Positions 7,995 to 16,856 of a DNA stretch of 42,547 bases are shown piece after piece. Below the pieces are notes generated by a model. It was not told where the DNA came from, made no database searches, and saw only the letters and a program-made list of their open reading frames with translations. The stretch spans positions 1 to 42,547 of the forward strand of contig CALCCE010000209.1 in NCBI GenBank assembly GCA_937899835.1. Direction: 5' to 3'. The position numbers and the translations under genes are program-made. Source of the stretch: an uncultured Flavobacteriales bacterium. Its GTDB lineage: Bacteria; Bacteroidota; Bacteroidia; Flavobacteriales_G; Salibacteraceae. Numbering within the stretch: position 1 is the first letter of the stretch; every line of letters starts with the position of its first letter.

Positions 7995-9182
7995 ATGAAA
8001 TCACTCCACGACCAGTTTTGGCAACATCAGGCGCAAACTACTTCTTCGCCCATTGGCCTGGAAGTAGAGCGGGCCGAAGGACTGTATATCTATGGCACCA
8101 ATGGTAAACAGTACATGGATATGATTTCGGGGGTTGCAGTTTCCAACATTGGCCACCGGCACCCCAAGGTGTTGGAAGCCATCCGCAAGCAACTCGATAG
8201 CCATTTGCACGTGATGGTTTACGGAGAGTACCTGCAAACCACCCAAGCCCAACTGGCCGAAAAATTAACCTGCAATTTACCCGATCCGCTGGATTGTGTC
8301 TACTTTGTTAACTCGGGAGCAGAAGCCATTGAAGGTGCGATGAAATTGGTACGCCGGGTGACGGGACGGAGCAAAATTTTGGCTGCCCACCGCTCGTACC
8401 ACGGCAACACCATGGGTGCTTTGAGCATTTCGGGCAACGAAACCAAAAAGAGTGCTTTTCGGCCCTTGATCCCCGATGTAGGGTTTATTCATTTTAACCA
8501 TCTCGAAGACCTCCAAAAAATCGATGCCACTACGGCAGGTGTGGTGTTAGAAACCGTTCAAGGCGATGCCGGGGTGCGGTTGCCTTCGGCAGAATACCTC
8601 AAAGCGGTGAAAGCACAATGCGAAAGGGTAGGAGCCCTGCTGGTGTTGGATGAAATTCAAACCGGATTTGGTAGAACGGGCAGTTTGTTTGCCTTTCAGC
8701 AATTTGGTGTGGTGCCCGATGTAGTGGCCATGGCCAAAGGAATGGGCGGAGGAATGCCAATTGGCGCTTTTGCTGCCGCCAAACCCCACATGGAGCAATT
8801 GACACACCAACCTATGTTGGGACACATCACCACTTTTGGAGGACATCCGGTAAATTGCGCTGCTGGCCTGGCCAACCTGGAAGTGCTGCTCAAAGAAGAT
8901 TGGATTGCCCAAGCTTCCGAAAAAGGGAACCGGATTGCGGCCCATCTGAACCAACACCCGAAGGTGAAGGAAGTGCGCCACCTCGGGCTTATGTTTGCCG
9001 TAGAGCTGGAAAATTTCGATGAGGTATACCGCTTATTTCAGTATTGTTTGGAGCACGGAGTCATTGGTTTCTGGTTCCTTTCCAGCAACAATAGCTTCCG
9101 TTTGGCCCCACCGCTGTGCATTACCACCGAAGAGATTGATGCTGCTTGTGCCGTGATACAAGCGGGATTAGATACACTTTAG
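7995..9182 (+). CDS. Class III PLP-dependent aminotransferase (acetylornithine/ornithine type)
   Basis: This 395-residue enzyme is a class III aminotransferase. It has the phosphate-binding block NSGAEAIEGAMK, SYHGNTMGALS, the DEIQTGFGRTG motif at about residue 219 and the PLP lysine near 248 (AMAKGMGGGMPIGA), followed by TTFGGHPV. Family members transfer the omega-amino group of acetylornithine, ornithine, 4-aminobutyrate or similar amines to 2-oxoglutarate. The substrate cannot be fixed from sequence, and no arginine-pathway genes are adjacent. The GTG at 7989 is in frame but lies inside the promoter box, so the ATG at 7995 is preferred. Its stop codon overlaps that of the convergent CoA-binding gene. 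Confidence 0.88.
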   Translation: MKSLHDQFWQHQAQTTSSPIGLEVERAEGLYIYGTNGKQYMDMISGVAVSNIGHRHPKVLEAIRKQLDSHLHVMVYGEYLQTTQAQLAEKLTCNLPDPLDCVYFVNSGAEAIEGAMKLVRRVTGRSKILAAHRSYHGNTMGALSISGNETKKSAFRPLIPDVGFIHFNHLEDLQKIDATTAGVVLETVQGDAGVRLPSAEYLKAVKAQCERVGALLVLDEIQTGFGRTGSLFAFQQFGVVPDVVAMAKGMGGGMPIGAFAAAKPHMEQLTHQPMLGHITTFGGHPVNCAAGLANLEVLLKEDWIAQASEKGNRIAAHLNQHPKVKEVRHLGLMFAVELENFDEVYRLFQYCLEHGVIGFWFLSSNNSFRLAPPLCITTEEIDAACAVIQAGLDTL

Positions 9183-9547
9183 TATTGGCCGGTGGCCAAC
9201 ATTACCAAGGTACAGGCTTCCAGGGTTTCGATTCCTGCGGCCTTCATTTGGTGTTCTAATTCAGGATTTTCGGTTCCTGGGTTGAAAATGACCCGCTTGG
9301 GTTTCAGACTCAGGATATAATCGAGGTGAGGCGCTTGTCGTGACGGACCTAAATACAGCGTTACCGTATCCACCTCTTTGATTTCAGGCCATTCGGTTAG
9401 AATGGAGGCAGTTCCGATCTCTCCTTTGCGAATTCCCAAGGGAATGGCAGGGTGGCCGTGTTGCTGAAGGGCCATAACGGCCCGGTGGGCATAGCGGCTT
9501 GGGTTGGGTGAGGCACCGATCACTACGGTCTTGCTTTTTTTTGGCAT
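9179..9547 (-). CDS. CoA-binding domain protein (YccU/CoA_binding_2 family)
   Basis: The whole of this 122-residue protein is a single CoA_binding_2 Rossmann-like domain. The nucleotide-binding start reads VVIGASPNPSRYAHRA; later blocks are GHPAIPLGIRKGEI, VDTVTLYLGP and the C-terminal RVIFNPGTENPELEHQM. The family is widespread and binds CoA in structures, but its cellular role is unknown. The gene stands alone and converges on the aminotransferase, with overlapping stop codons. Confidence 0.88.
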   Translation of the reverse strand: MPKKSKTVVIGASPNPSRYAHRAVMALQQHGHPAIPLGIRKGEIGTASILTEWPEIKEVDTVTLYLGPSRQAPHLDYILSLKPKRVIFNPGTENPELEHQMKAAGIETLEACTLVMLATGQY

Positions 9548-10020
9548 ATATTCGGATTCTGGGTTTTCAACTAAACCCTACAGAAAAAAAGAGGTTCATT
9601 TTTTGAAAAAATTTCCGTTACCAAAGGCTACAATCGCAGGCCGTTTATCCGAAAGATCGACCGTTTAAAAATCCAAACCTACCTTTCATTGGTCTGGTGC
9701 CAAAAACCACCTGTTTTGAGATTCAAAGATGCGCTTGGGATTCCTGGTGGTATGTGGACTAATCCTCATTGATTTTGCGTTAAATTCCTATCTTTAACTT
9801 ATTCAGGAGGGATTCGTCCCATTTTTGAACCCGTTCACTTTTGAGTTTACCAAGCCATTTTTATCTTCCAATTGTCCCATTTGGATTTCAAGTTTCCCAC
9901 CGGGATAATCTTGTTTATAATGCTGACCGTATTTTTGTCGGAAGCGGGGAGAACCCCGATCCGATTGCTATGAAAGCTGCAACTACAACAGTGGTTTGTG
10001 ATTCACCACAACCACCGACC
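9548..10020. other. Gene-free region upstream of the CoA-binding gene
   Basis: About 470 bases between the start of the CoA-binding gene and the terminator of the tRNA gene. A short inverted repeat GGGTTT/AAAACCC lies about 20 bases from the CoA-binding ATG on the minus strand. Apart from that I see no gene, repeat or convincing promoter. Confidence 0.5.
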
Positions 10021-10053
10021 AAAAAAAAATCCCTCGTTGGAAAACGAGGGATT
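10021..10053 (-). terminator. Rho-independent terminator of tRNA-Ser
   Basis: On the minus strand AATCCCTCGTT and AACGAGGGATT form a perfect 11-bp stem with a TTCC loop, followed by an uninterrupted T tract. It starts 10 bases after the tRNA 3' end. Confidence 0.92.
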
Positions 10054-10062
10054 TCATCGAAG

Positions 10063-10147
10063 CGGAGATTGAGGGATTCGAACCCCCGGTACCTCTCGGT
10101 ACGCCGGTTTTCAAGACCGGTGCATTCGACCACTCTGCCAAATCTCC
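10063..10147 (-). tRNA. tRNA-Ser (anticodon UGA)
   Basis: An 85-base tRNA with acceptor arms GGAGATT/AATCTCC and the discriminator G expected for serine. The anticodon stem is CCGGT/ACCGG around CTTGAAA (anticodon TGA). A long serine-type variable arm (GTACC/GGTAC) and a GGTTCGAATCC T-arm follow. CCA is not encoded. It reads UCA and, by wobble, other UCN codons. It has its own promoter and terminator. Confidence 0.95.
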
Positions 10148-10151
10148 GCGG

Positions 10152-10183
10152 CAAAAATAGGTCTTTTTCTGACTTAGCCACAA
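10152..10183 (-). promoter_or_regulatory. Promoter of tRNA-Ser
   Basis: On the minus strand TTG (10181-10183), 21 bases, then TATTTTTG (10152-10159) fits the Bacteroidota promoter. The box ends 4 bases before the mature tRNA 5' end, so transcription starts within a few bases of it. Confidence 0.75.
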
Positions 10184-10235
10184 CTTTACCGACCTTGGTA
10201 ACATCAATCTGCAACCCAAACCGTATAATCGACTA

Positions 10236-11729
10236 ATGATCAGCATTGTGAAGAATAGTATTCGGTATATGGCTGCGCTGATCGGCGTACTGCTTTTATT
10301 AGGAACGACTACCGTTTCGGCCAAAAGCCTGGAGGCTTTTTTCTCCTATTGTACCTTTAATTCACCTCAAACAGGACCTTACATTGAGACTTACCTCAAC
10401 ATGAAAGGCAGCAGTTTGAACTACACCCAACTCGAAAACGGAGCGTGGCAGGGTAGTGTGGAGGTTACTTACATCTTTAAACAAGGAGAAGAAATCAAAA
10501 ACTTCAAAAAATTCAATCTCCTTAGTCCGGAAGTTGCGGATACCTTAGAAGGCTTCATCAACTTTATGGACCAGCAACGCATTCAGTTGCCCAATGGCAA
10601 ATACACCTTTGAGATTTCATTAACCGATCAAAACAACCTGAAATCGCACTTTGTTACCGCCCAAGATATTGCCATCAATTACCCTACAGATGACATGAGC
10701 ATTTCTGAGGTGCAATTGGTAGAATCTTATGAAAAAACTGAAGCGCCCAATATCCTCACCAAAAGTGGTTACGATTTGGTGCCCTACGTCACCGATTTTT
10801 ATCCCGCCAGTAAAGAACGGCTCATTTTCTATGCAGAGGTTTACAACACCGACAAAGCCATGGGGGCCGATGAAATGTACCTCATCAACTATTACTTAGA
10901 GTCTACCAACAACGAAGGAAAAGCCCTGGACGGGTTTCGCGGTTTCGCCCGACAGTCGGCAAGAGCGGTGAATGTGTTGTTGCAAGAATTCAACATGGCC
11001 AACTTAGCTTCGGGCAATTACAATTTAGTGATTGAGGTCCGTAACCGTCAAAATGAACTGTTGCGCATCCAGAAGATATTCATTCAGCGCAGCAACCCAA
11101 CGGTGCCGCTTACTCGAGAGGAATTGACCAACCTTGATGTTGCCGCTACGTTTGTTACCAAAATCACCGATCGGGATACGATTGTGGATTACATTAAATC
11201 CTTGCGGCCCATTTCTTCCGAGTTGGAAGTGGCGTTTGCCGACAACAACCTGAAGGAGGCGGAAATTGAATTGCTGCAACAATTTTTCCTCGGCTTTTGG
11301 ACCAACCGCAATGTGGTAGACCCAGAAGCGGAGTGGAACCGCTACCACGAGCAAGTTCGAAAGGTAAATCGAGAATTCAGCACCAGCATCACCAAAGGAT
11401 ATGCTACCGATCGGGGTAGGATCTATTTGAAATACGGCCAGCCCAATACCATTGCTGCCCGCAGAAACGAGCCAAGTACCTATCCTTATGAGATATGGCA
11501 TTACTATCGGCTCCCCATACGGTCCGATGCGAAATTCATTTTCTATTCTCCCGATCTGGTAACGAACGAATATCAGTTGTTGCACAGCAACGTTCGGGGA
11601 GAAGTCAACGATTTCCGTTGGCAACTGCGCTTGCGCTACCGCATCGAACAGCTCAACAACATCGACGAAACGCAGGGCATCGAGTCCTTCGGTAGTGAAG
11701 CCGATGATTTATGGCGGAATCCCCGTTAA
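10236..11729 (+). CDS. Exported GWxTD-domain protein
   Basis: This 497-residue protein has an N-terminal signal sequence (hydrophobic stretch MAALIGVLLLLGTTTVSA). Its C-terminal part carries the GWxTD domain seen in Bacteroidota: TKGYATDRGRIYLKYGQP near residue 385, then YPYEIWHYYRL and KFIFYSPD. The motif itself is GYATD, with Trp replaced by Tyr. The middle contains beta-rich sequence of no recognised family. The function of the GWxTD family is not established. The gene starts 89 bases beyond the tRNA, divergent from it, and may share its transcription direction with the glycosyltransferase 95 bases downstream. Confidence 0.85.
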   Translation: MISIVKNSIRYMAALIGVLLLLGTTTVSAKSLEAFFSYCTFNSPQTGPYIETYLNMKGSSLNYTQLENGAWQGSVEVTYIFKQGEEIKNFKKFNLLSPEVADTLEGFINFMDQQRIQLPNGKYTFEISLTDQNNLKSHFVTAQDIAINYPTDDMSISEVQLVESYEKTEAPNILTKSGYDLVPYVTDFYPASKERLIFYAEVYNTDKAMGADEMYLINYYLESTNNEGKALDGFRGFARQSARAVNVLLQEFNMANLASGNYNLVIEVRNRQNELLRIQKIFIQRSNPTVPLTREELTNLDVAATFVTKITDRDTIVDYIKSLRPISSELEVAFADNNLKEAEIELLQQFFLGFWTNRNVVDPEAEWNRYHEQVRKVNREFSTSITKGYATDRGRIYLKYGQPNTIAARRNEPSTYPYEIWHYYRLPIRSDAKFIFYSPDLVTNEYQLLHSNVRGEVNDFRWQLRLRYRIEQLNNIDETQGIESFGSEADDLWRNPR

Positions 11730-11824
11730 CAGAATTCCTCTCCACTTAGCACAAAAGGATAGTTGATTCTTCTTAAACTTGCAGGCGGCAAAGCAAGCGC
11801 AAATGCTCCCTGCCGGTTTCTCGC

Positions 11825-12907
11825 GTGACAACTGCCTCAATAGCCCAAACGGATGCTGCTACCATTGACTGTGGTAAGGTGGCAGTGGTGCTTCTTTCCT
11901 ACAACAGCAAGCACTTGTTGGAGCAATTGCTCCCTGGTATTGTGGCTTCTGTGCCCGAAAGTGAAGATTATCGCCTGGTTGTGGTGGACAATGGTTCTAC
12001 CGACGGTACTCCCGAATTTCTGCAAAATCAATTCCCGGACGTAACTTCCATTCGTATTGAAGTAAACCGAGGCTTCACCAACGGTTATGCCGAATCGTTG
12101 CCGCGGTTGAAAGCAGATTATTACGTTCTGCTTAGTTCGGATGTAGAGGTGAGCCCGGGCTGGCTCGAGCCTTCCATTGCTATCTTGGAGGCCGATCCGA
12201 AAGTGGCCATTGTGCAACCTAAGATTCGGTCGTATCACCAACGGGAAGAATTCGAATATGCGGGTGCTGCCGGCGGTTTCATCGATACCTTGGGCTATCC
12301 CTTTTGCCGAGGGCGCATGTTCTACACCATGGAGGCCGACGAAGGACAATACGATGATACCTTAGAAGTATTCTGGGCATCAGGAGCTTGCTTTTTCATT
12401 CGTGCCGATGCCTACCACCAAAGTGGGGGATTGGATGACGATTTTTTTGCGCACCAGGAAGAGATTGATTTGTGTTGGCGCCTGAAGAACCAAGGCTACA
12501 AAGTAATGGCCTGTTCCCAATCGGAAGTGTTTCATATGGGAGGTGCCATCATCACCTATGGCAGTCCCGCGAAAACCTACCGCAACTACCGCAACAACCT
12601 TATTATGCTGGTGAAGAACCTACCAGCGGGCGAACTGGTTTGGAAATTGCCTTTGCGCCTGGGCTTGGATGCATTAGCCTTTTGGAAAATGGTAGCGGAT
12701 GGCCAAGGAAAAGCTGCTCTGTCCATTATCAGTGCCCACTGGAGTTTCTTTTGGCACTTGCCACGGTGGTTTCGCAAGCGGAAGGAAATCCGTAAAAGCG
12801 TTCAAAACCCCAATTCAACCGGCATTTATCCCCGAAGCGTGGTGTGGGATTACTTTGCGAAACGCAAGCAAACCTTTAGCAGCCTGAACTGGCGGCCTGG
12901 AAAGTAG
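11825..12907 (+). CDS. Family 2 glycosyltransferase
   Basis: The 360-residue protein has a GT-A domain from about residue 18. Visible blocks are VAVVLLSYNS, VVVDNGSTDGT, NRGFTNGYAE, the metal-binding SSDVE motif (DxD equivalent), the conserved WASGACFFIR and the FAHQEEIDLCWR catalytic block. The C-terminal third is basic and could associate with the membrane. Enzymes of this group add sugars such as rhamnose to cell-surface polysaccharide; donor and acceptor are unknown. The start is a GTG at 11825, since no ATG precedes the domain. A TAAACTTG resembling a -7 box lies at 11774-11781. It converges on the Spy-like gene. Confidence 0.87.
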   Translation: MTTASIAQTDAATIDCGKVAVVLLSYNSKHLLEQLLPGIVASVPESEDYRLVVVDNGSTDGTPEFLQNQFPDVTSIRIEVNRGFTNGYAESLPRLKADYYVLLSSDVEVSPGWLEPSIAILEADPKVAIVQPKIRSYHQREEFEYAGAAGGFIDTLGYPFCRGRMFYTMEADEGQYDDTLEVFWASGACFFIRADAYHQSGGLDDDFFAHQEEIDLCWRLKNQGYKVMACSQSEVFHMGGAIITYGSPAKTYRNYRNNLIMLVKNLPAGELVWKLPLRLGLDALAFWKMVADGQGKAALSIISAHWSFFWHLPRWFRKRKEIRKSVQNPNSTGIYPRSVVWDYFAKRKQTFSSLNWRPGK

Positions 12908-12915
12908 GTTCTCAT

Positions 12916-13374
12916 TTAACGCCTTTGGCCTTGGCCACCACCGGCTTGCCGCTGGCGCAAGCGTTCCAACAATTGCTTTTTGTATTGCAATTCAGCCAGG
13001 TAGAGCTTGGCCACTTTTCGAGCCGAAAGCACGCTCAAAAACTTATCGTTGTATTCGTTGAACAGGTCCAATTCGCGTTGTTTTCGGTCTTGGTATTCTT
13101 TGATCAAGGCTTCAACTTCCTCGTCCGAAAGGTTGTCCAGGTTCATCCACTTTTGCCGGGTTTCCCGGCGTGTTTCCCCATTAATGGCGTCCAGCTTATC
13201 CTGGTATTCGTTGTATATCGGCCAGAATTTCTGCGCTTCAGACGGCGAAAGTTGCAGCTGCTCGGTGAGGTAGGCAACTTTATAGGCGGCAAGGCGATCT
13301 TGACGTTGTCCTTGTGCCAACACAGCTATTGGGAAGAGCAAGACAACAATCAGGGTGCTTATGAAGTGATTCAT
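12916..13374 (-). CDS. Spy/CpxP-like periplasmic helical protein
   Basis: This 152-residue protein begins with a signal peptide (cleavage near VLAQGQ). The rest is almost wholly helical, with a motif of the LTxxQ kind (LTEQLQLSPSEAQKFWPIYNEY) and many charged residues, ending in an Arg/Gln/Gly tail. It resembles the Spy/CpxP and periplasmic metal-sensor group, which bind unfolded proteins or metals in the periplasm. As the last gene after a sigma factor and a membrane protein it may be an output or sensor of that envelope-stress unit. That role is inferred from position only. Confidence 0.7.
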   Translation of the reverse strand: MNHFISTLIVVLLFPIAVLAQGQRQDRLAAYKVAYLTEQLQLSPSEAQKFWPIYNEYQDKLDAINGETRRETRQKWMNLDNLSDEEVEALIKEYQDRKQRELDLFNEYNDKFLSVLSARKVAKLYLAELQYKKQLLERLRQRQAGGGQGQRR

Positions 13375-13385
13375 GGTCGTTAAAA

Positions 13386-13838
13386 TTAAAATTCCAGGGC
13401 CGGTTCGGCAACATCCGACAAGTTGATTTGGTCCTCCAGAAACAGGTCTTCCAGGTCCTCTGCACCAACATTGGGGTCGGCAATCAATTCAGTGATTTCT
13501 TCATCGGTCAATACTTCTGCGACCACCCAGTCCAGATCATCCACCGCTTCCTGTTCTAAATATTCCTGAATCTCTTCCGCCGTAAGCGGACTGTCCAAGG
13601 GATCGGAAACTGGGAAACTGAGGAACACCATCGCCAGTAAAATACTGGCCAAAGCGCCTACAGGTACCCAAATTTTCCAGGCAAAAGCAGGTTTGCGCGG
13701 GGTGGTGTAGCGCTCCTGAACTTTGGTTGGAAAAGATTCGAAGTAGTCTTTGGGAACTTCAAAGGGCGTGCGGTTGCCTATCTGCGAACGCAAAGCGGCC
13801 TCTTGCTCTTCCTCCGAAAGGTGTGAATGATCCGACAT
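13386..13838 (-). CDS. Single-pass membrane protein, presumed anti-sigma factor
   Basis: This 150-residue protein has a cytoplasmic N-terminal segment (about 1-55, with VPKDYFESFPTKV), one membrane helix (WVPVGALASILLAMVFLSF, about 57-75) and a very acidic periplasmic tail rich in Asp, Glu and Leu. No zinc-binding anti-sigma motif (HxxxCxxC) is present. The assignment rests on its place 32 bases after an ECF sigma gene and on its topology. I do not recognise a named family for the acidic tail. Confidence 0.6.
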   Translation of the reverse strand: MSDHSHLSEEEQEAALRSQIGNRTPFEVPKDYFESFPTKVQERYTTPRKPAFAWKIWVPVGALASILLAMVFLSFPVSDPLDSPLTAEEIQEYLEQEAVDDLDWVVAEVLTDEEITELIADPNVGAEDLEDLFLEDQINLSDVAEPALEF

Positions 13839-13870
13839 TATAAGTATAGACGTTTTAGAAAAGCCATGGT

Positions 13871-14482
13871 TTAAGTGCTTTTCAGGTTTTGTTCGATTTT
13901 TTTAACGGCATGGTGATAAGAAGCTTTCAAAGCTCCTACACTGGTGCCGAGAATGGTGGAGATTTCATCGTATTTCAAGTCGTCGAAATACTTCATGTTG
14001 AACACCAACCGCTGCTTTTCAGGTAGGGTGAGAATTGCCTGTTGTAACCGGCGTTCGATTTCGTCACCGCTAAAGCCCGGATCGTTATCAATCCTTTGAC
14101 TGAGTTCATTTTCTACATCCACAATCGGCAGGAAAAAACGTTGCCGCTTTTTCTTTAAGAAGGTGAGCGATTCGTTGGTAGCAATGCGGTAGAGCCAGGT
14201 GAACAAAGCCGCATCTCCCCGAAACTTGTCAAGGTTGCGCCAGGCTTTCACAAAAGTGTTTTGCATCACATCGTTTGCATCTTCATGGTCGATAACCATT
14301 CTACGAATGTGCCAATAGACCCGCTCTTGGAATTGGCGTACCAGCAGGTTGAAGGCATAGTTGCGCTGCTCCGGGTCGCGAAGACGCGGCAACAATTCCT
14401 CATCAGAAAGGATATTCTTTCCCGGTTCTGGCACCAATTTGTCGTTTGGTTGGTGTGGTGCAAACCCGGAATGTGTAGCCAA
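13871..14482 (-). CDS. ECF-family RNA polymerase sigma factor
   Basis: The 203-residue protein has sigma region 2 (FNLLVRQFQERVYWHIRRM, DANDVMQNTFVKAWRNL, FTWLYRIATNESL) and region 4 (LTLPEKQRLVFNMKYFDDLKY, then the helix-turn-helix EISTILGTSVGALKASY). Such factors direct RNA polymerase to a small regulon, usually under a membrane anti-sigma factor. The frame begins with a TTG at 14482, immediately after the tktC stop codon, and contains no ATG until inside region 2. The real start could instead be the TTG or GTG at codons 16 and 17 (14437 or 14434). Either way it is transcribed behind the transketolase genes. Confidence 0.9.
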   Translation of the reverse strand: MATHSGFAPHQPNDKLVPEPGKNILSDEELLPRLRDPEQRNYAFNLLVRQFQERVYWHIRRMVIDHEDANDVMQNTFVKAWRNLDKFRGDAALFTWLYRIATNESLTFLKKKRQRFFLPIVDVENELSQRIDNDPGFSGDEIERRLQQAILTLPEKQRLVFNMKYFDDLKYDEISTILGTSVGALKASYHHAVKKIEQNLKST

Positions 14483-15448
14483 TTACTTGCGGCCGATCGC
14501 CCGCTCGGCGGCTTGCACCACGTCTGGCGTGTCGAGGCCATATTTGGCCAGCAACTGGTCGGGAGTACCGCTTTCACCGAATTGATCGTCCACGGCTACC
14601 ATTTCAATGGGGGCAGGGAAGTGGCGGCCCAAAACCTGGGCAATGCTGTCTCCCAATCCTCCGTTGCGCTGGTGTTCTTCCGCGGTAACTACACACTTGG
14701 TTTTGCTTACAGAAGCTATGACTGCCTCCGTATCCAAAGGTTTAATGGTATGAATATTTATCACCTCTGCACGAATGCCTTTTTCGGCTAATATTTCGCT
14801 GGCTTTCAAGGCTTTCCACACCAAGTGGCCGGTAGCAAAAATGGAAACATCAGTGCCCTCTACCAGGTGCAAAGCTTTACCAATTTCAAACTTTTGATCT
14901 GCTGGCGTAAAGTTGGGCACTTTGGGGCGACCAAAGCGCAGGTAAACGGGGCCGTGGTGGTTGGCGATGGCCAAGGTGGCCGCCTTGGTTTGGTTGAAAT
15001 CACACGGGTTGATCACCGTCATGTTGGGCAGCATTTTCATCAGCCCCAGGTCTTCCAGTATTTGGTGGGTGGCGCCATCTTCGCCGAGGGTGAGTCCGGC
15101 GTGAGAAGCACAAATTTTTACGTTTTTTTCGGAGTAGGCCACCGATTGACGGATCTGGTCGTAGACACGTCCGGTACTGAAGTTGGCAAACGTTCCGGTG
15201 AAGGGAATTTTGCCGCCAATGGTCATGCCCGCTGCGAGGCCGATCATGTTGGCCTCGGCCACGCCTACCTGAAAGAAGCGCTCTGGAAATTCGTCGGCAA
15301 AGGCGTTCATTTTCAGCGATCCGGTAAGATCGGCACACAAGCCGACAACGTCAGTATTTTGACGTCCCAGTTCGAGTAATCCGGCTCCAAACCCAGAGCG
15401 GGTATCCTTTTGTTCGGTGGCGGTGTAAGTGGTCATAGGTTGTGGCAA
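14483..15448 (-). CDS. Transketolase, C-terminal subunit
   Basis: This 321-residue protein is the pyrimidine-binding and C-terminal half of transketolase. It has the catalytic glutamate block FFQVGVAEANMIGLAAGM, the region THQILEDLGLMKMLPNMTVINPCD and the C-terminal domain (DVSIFATGHLVWKALKASEIL). With the N-half encoded at 16843-17700 it makes one TPP enzyme of the pentose phosphate pathway. Split transketolases are common, but the halves are normally adjacent. Here a vWA gene lies between them. It starts 4 bases after the vWA stop codon. Confidence 0.92.
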   Translation of the reverse strand: MPQPMTTYTATEQKDTRSGFGAGLLELGRQNTDVVGLCADLTGSLKMNAFADEFPERFFQVGVAEANMIGLAAGMTIGGKIPFTGTFANFSTGRVYDQIRQSVAYSEKNVKICASHAGLTLGEDGATHQILEDLGLMKMLPNMTVINPCDFNQTKAATLAIANHHGPVYLRFGRPKVPNFTPADQKFEIGKALHLVEGTDVSIFATGHLVWKALKASEILAEKGIRAEVINIHTIKPLDTEAVIASVSKTKCVVTAEEHQRNGGLGDSIAQVLGRHFPAPIEMVAVDDQFGESGTPDQLLAKYGLDTPDVVQAAERAIGRK

Positions 15449-15452
15449 GTAT

Positions 15453-16856
15453 TTACAATTTGATGGCTACCGATGAGCCAGAGCTAATTCTAAAGTTCTT
15501 TTCTACAGTAAAGATTGATTCCCGGGCCCCTTTCGGGCGAAAAATGATTTTGTATTTTCCCGGTTGTAGTGTGAGGGTTTCTCGTTTTGATTCTTCGCTC
15601 AGGTTGCAGAGCCAAACCAGTTGGTTGTTCTTCTCGACATACAAGCTGCCATATCCGTCTGCGTCCCGGCTCACGCTACAAATTCCGGGCTGCGGAATTT
15701 CGAGGGTGGTGGTGTGGCTTTGGCGAATGTCTACCCCCTCCACGTAAATCCTGGGCATGGTGAGGATTTCAAGGTCGTATTTCCCTACCAAATAGCGTTC
15801 TTGGGTGTTGAGGTCTTGCAGGTGCAAGGTTTCCATGGAGCCTTGTTCGCGAACGATGGCTTTTAGTTTGTTGTAGTTGCCCAAACCGGCCAGTTTTAAA
15901 AGCAAACTCCCTTGAGCGGCATCTACTCCAATAATGTTGTGTGTGCCGGCAGTAAGCTCAATGCTGTCTTTCACCACTTGGGGAATGGTGTGCACCACCA
16001 GTTTGTAATTGATCACCGGATCGATTTTCAGCGTATCCGGATTGCCATAGCCATTCATGGTGTGCACGAAGTTGTAGGCCATGCGCCCTGAAAACTGGTC
16101 GTAAAACGTCATGTTGACGTTGGTTTCGGTTGGATTACCGGCAATGTCGAGCAAGTTGACCTGAGCAGAAGTGCTGTTGAGTGCCTGCGAAATCACAATC
16201 CCCAACACATCTTGAAAAGTGCTCTCGTTAGAGGCATCATAGAAATTGCCAATGCACTCGAAGGTCTTTTTGAATTCAATGTCGAGGCCCACACCAATCA
16301 CAAACGGTTTGAGGATGATACCTTTCCGCTGCAACGCCATCGAAACCGCACAGGGGTCACCACCGCACTCTTCAATGCCATCGGTAATGAGAATGATGAT
16401 GTTGCGGCAATCTTTACAAGGCGGAAAATCGTTGGCGGCTTGCTCCAAAGAATAAGCAATGAGGGTGGTGCCTTTGGGGCGCAATTCGCCCAGCCTGGTT
16501 TTTATTTTGTCGTGGTTGCGGGCCGAAAAGGGTACCACCAATTCGGTGTCTTCGCAATCCCGATCTTGCTTGTAAAATTTGGTGTGGCCATACACCCGAA
16601 GGGCCACTTGCACATTGGGTTGGCCTTTTAAGCTGTCCAGCGCCTGGCCGAGCAAACGCTTCGCCACTTTGTTTTTATCGCCCGATTGCCATTGCCCCAT
16701 CATGCTGTTGGAGGCATCGTAAATGAAGAGAATCCGGCTGAGGGGCTCTTTGAACTGCTGACCGCTTGCCGTAGACAGAAGGCTGCCCGCTAGAAGCAGG
16801 GTGCCAATAAGCACGAGCGGGAGCCGCCTGCAGTTTAAAAATTCAATAATCGCCAA
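15453..16856 (-). CDS. Exported von Willebrand factor A domain protein
   Basis: The 467-residue protein has a signal peptide (about 1-32) and a vWA domain at about 40-225 with a complete MIDAS: DASNS at 47-51, the threonine in GTTLIAYS and the aspartate in ITDGIEEC. Two closely spaced cysteine pairs (CEDTE and PPCKDC; EECGGDPC) suggest disulphides. The C-terminal half (about 235-467) is beta-rich, with no domain I can name. Metal-dependent vWA domains bind protein ligands, usually outside the cytoplasm. It overlaps tktN by 14 bases and precedes tktC by 4, so it is firmly within the transketolase operon. Confidence 0.85.
   Translation of the reverse strand: MAIIEFLNCRRLPLVLIGTLLLAGSLLSTASGQQFKEPLSRILFIYDASNSMMGQWQSGDKNKVAKRLLGQALDSLKGQPNVQVALRVYGHTKFYKQDRDCEDTELVVPFSARNHDKIKTRLGELRPKGTTLIAYSLEQAANDFPPCKDCRNIIILITDGIEECGGDPCAVSMALQRKGIILKPFVIGVGLDIEFKKTFECIGNFYDASNESTFQDVLGIVISQALNSTSAQVNLLDIAGNPTETNVNMTFYDQFSGRMAYNFVHTMNGYGNPDTLKIDPVINYKLVVHTIPQVVKDSIELTAGTHNIIGVDAAQGSLLLKLAGLGNYNKLKAIVREQGSMETLHLQDLNTQERYLVGKYDLEILTMPRIYVEGVDIRQSHTTTLEIPQPGICSVSRDADGYGSLYVEKNNQLVWLCNLSEESKRETLTLQPGKYKIIFRPKGARESIFTVEKNFRISSGSSVAIKL

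Noticed and set aside
9841-10236. 131-codon plus-strand open frame
   Set aside because: It runs across the tRNA-Ser gene and its terminator on the other strand and shows no protein family.
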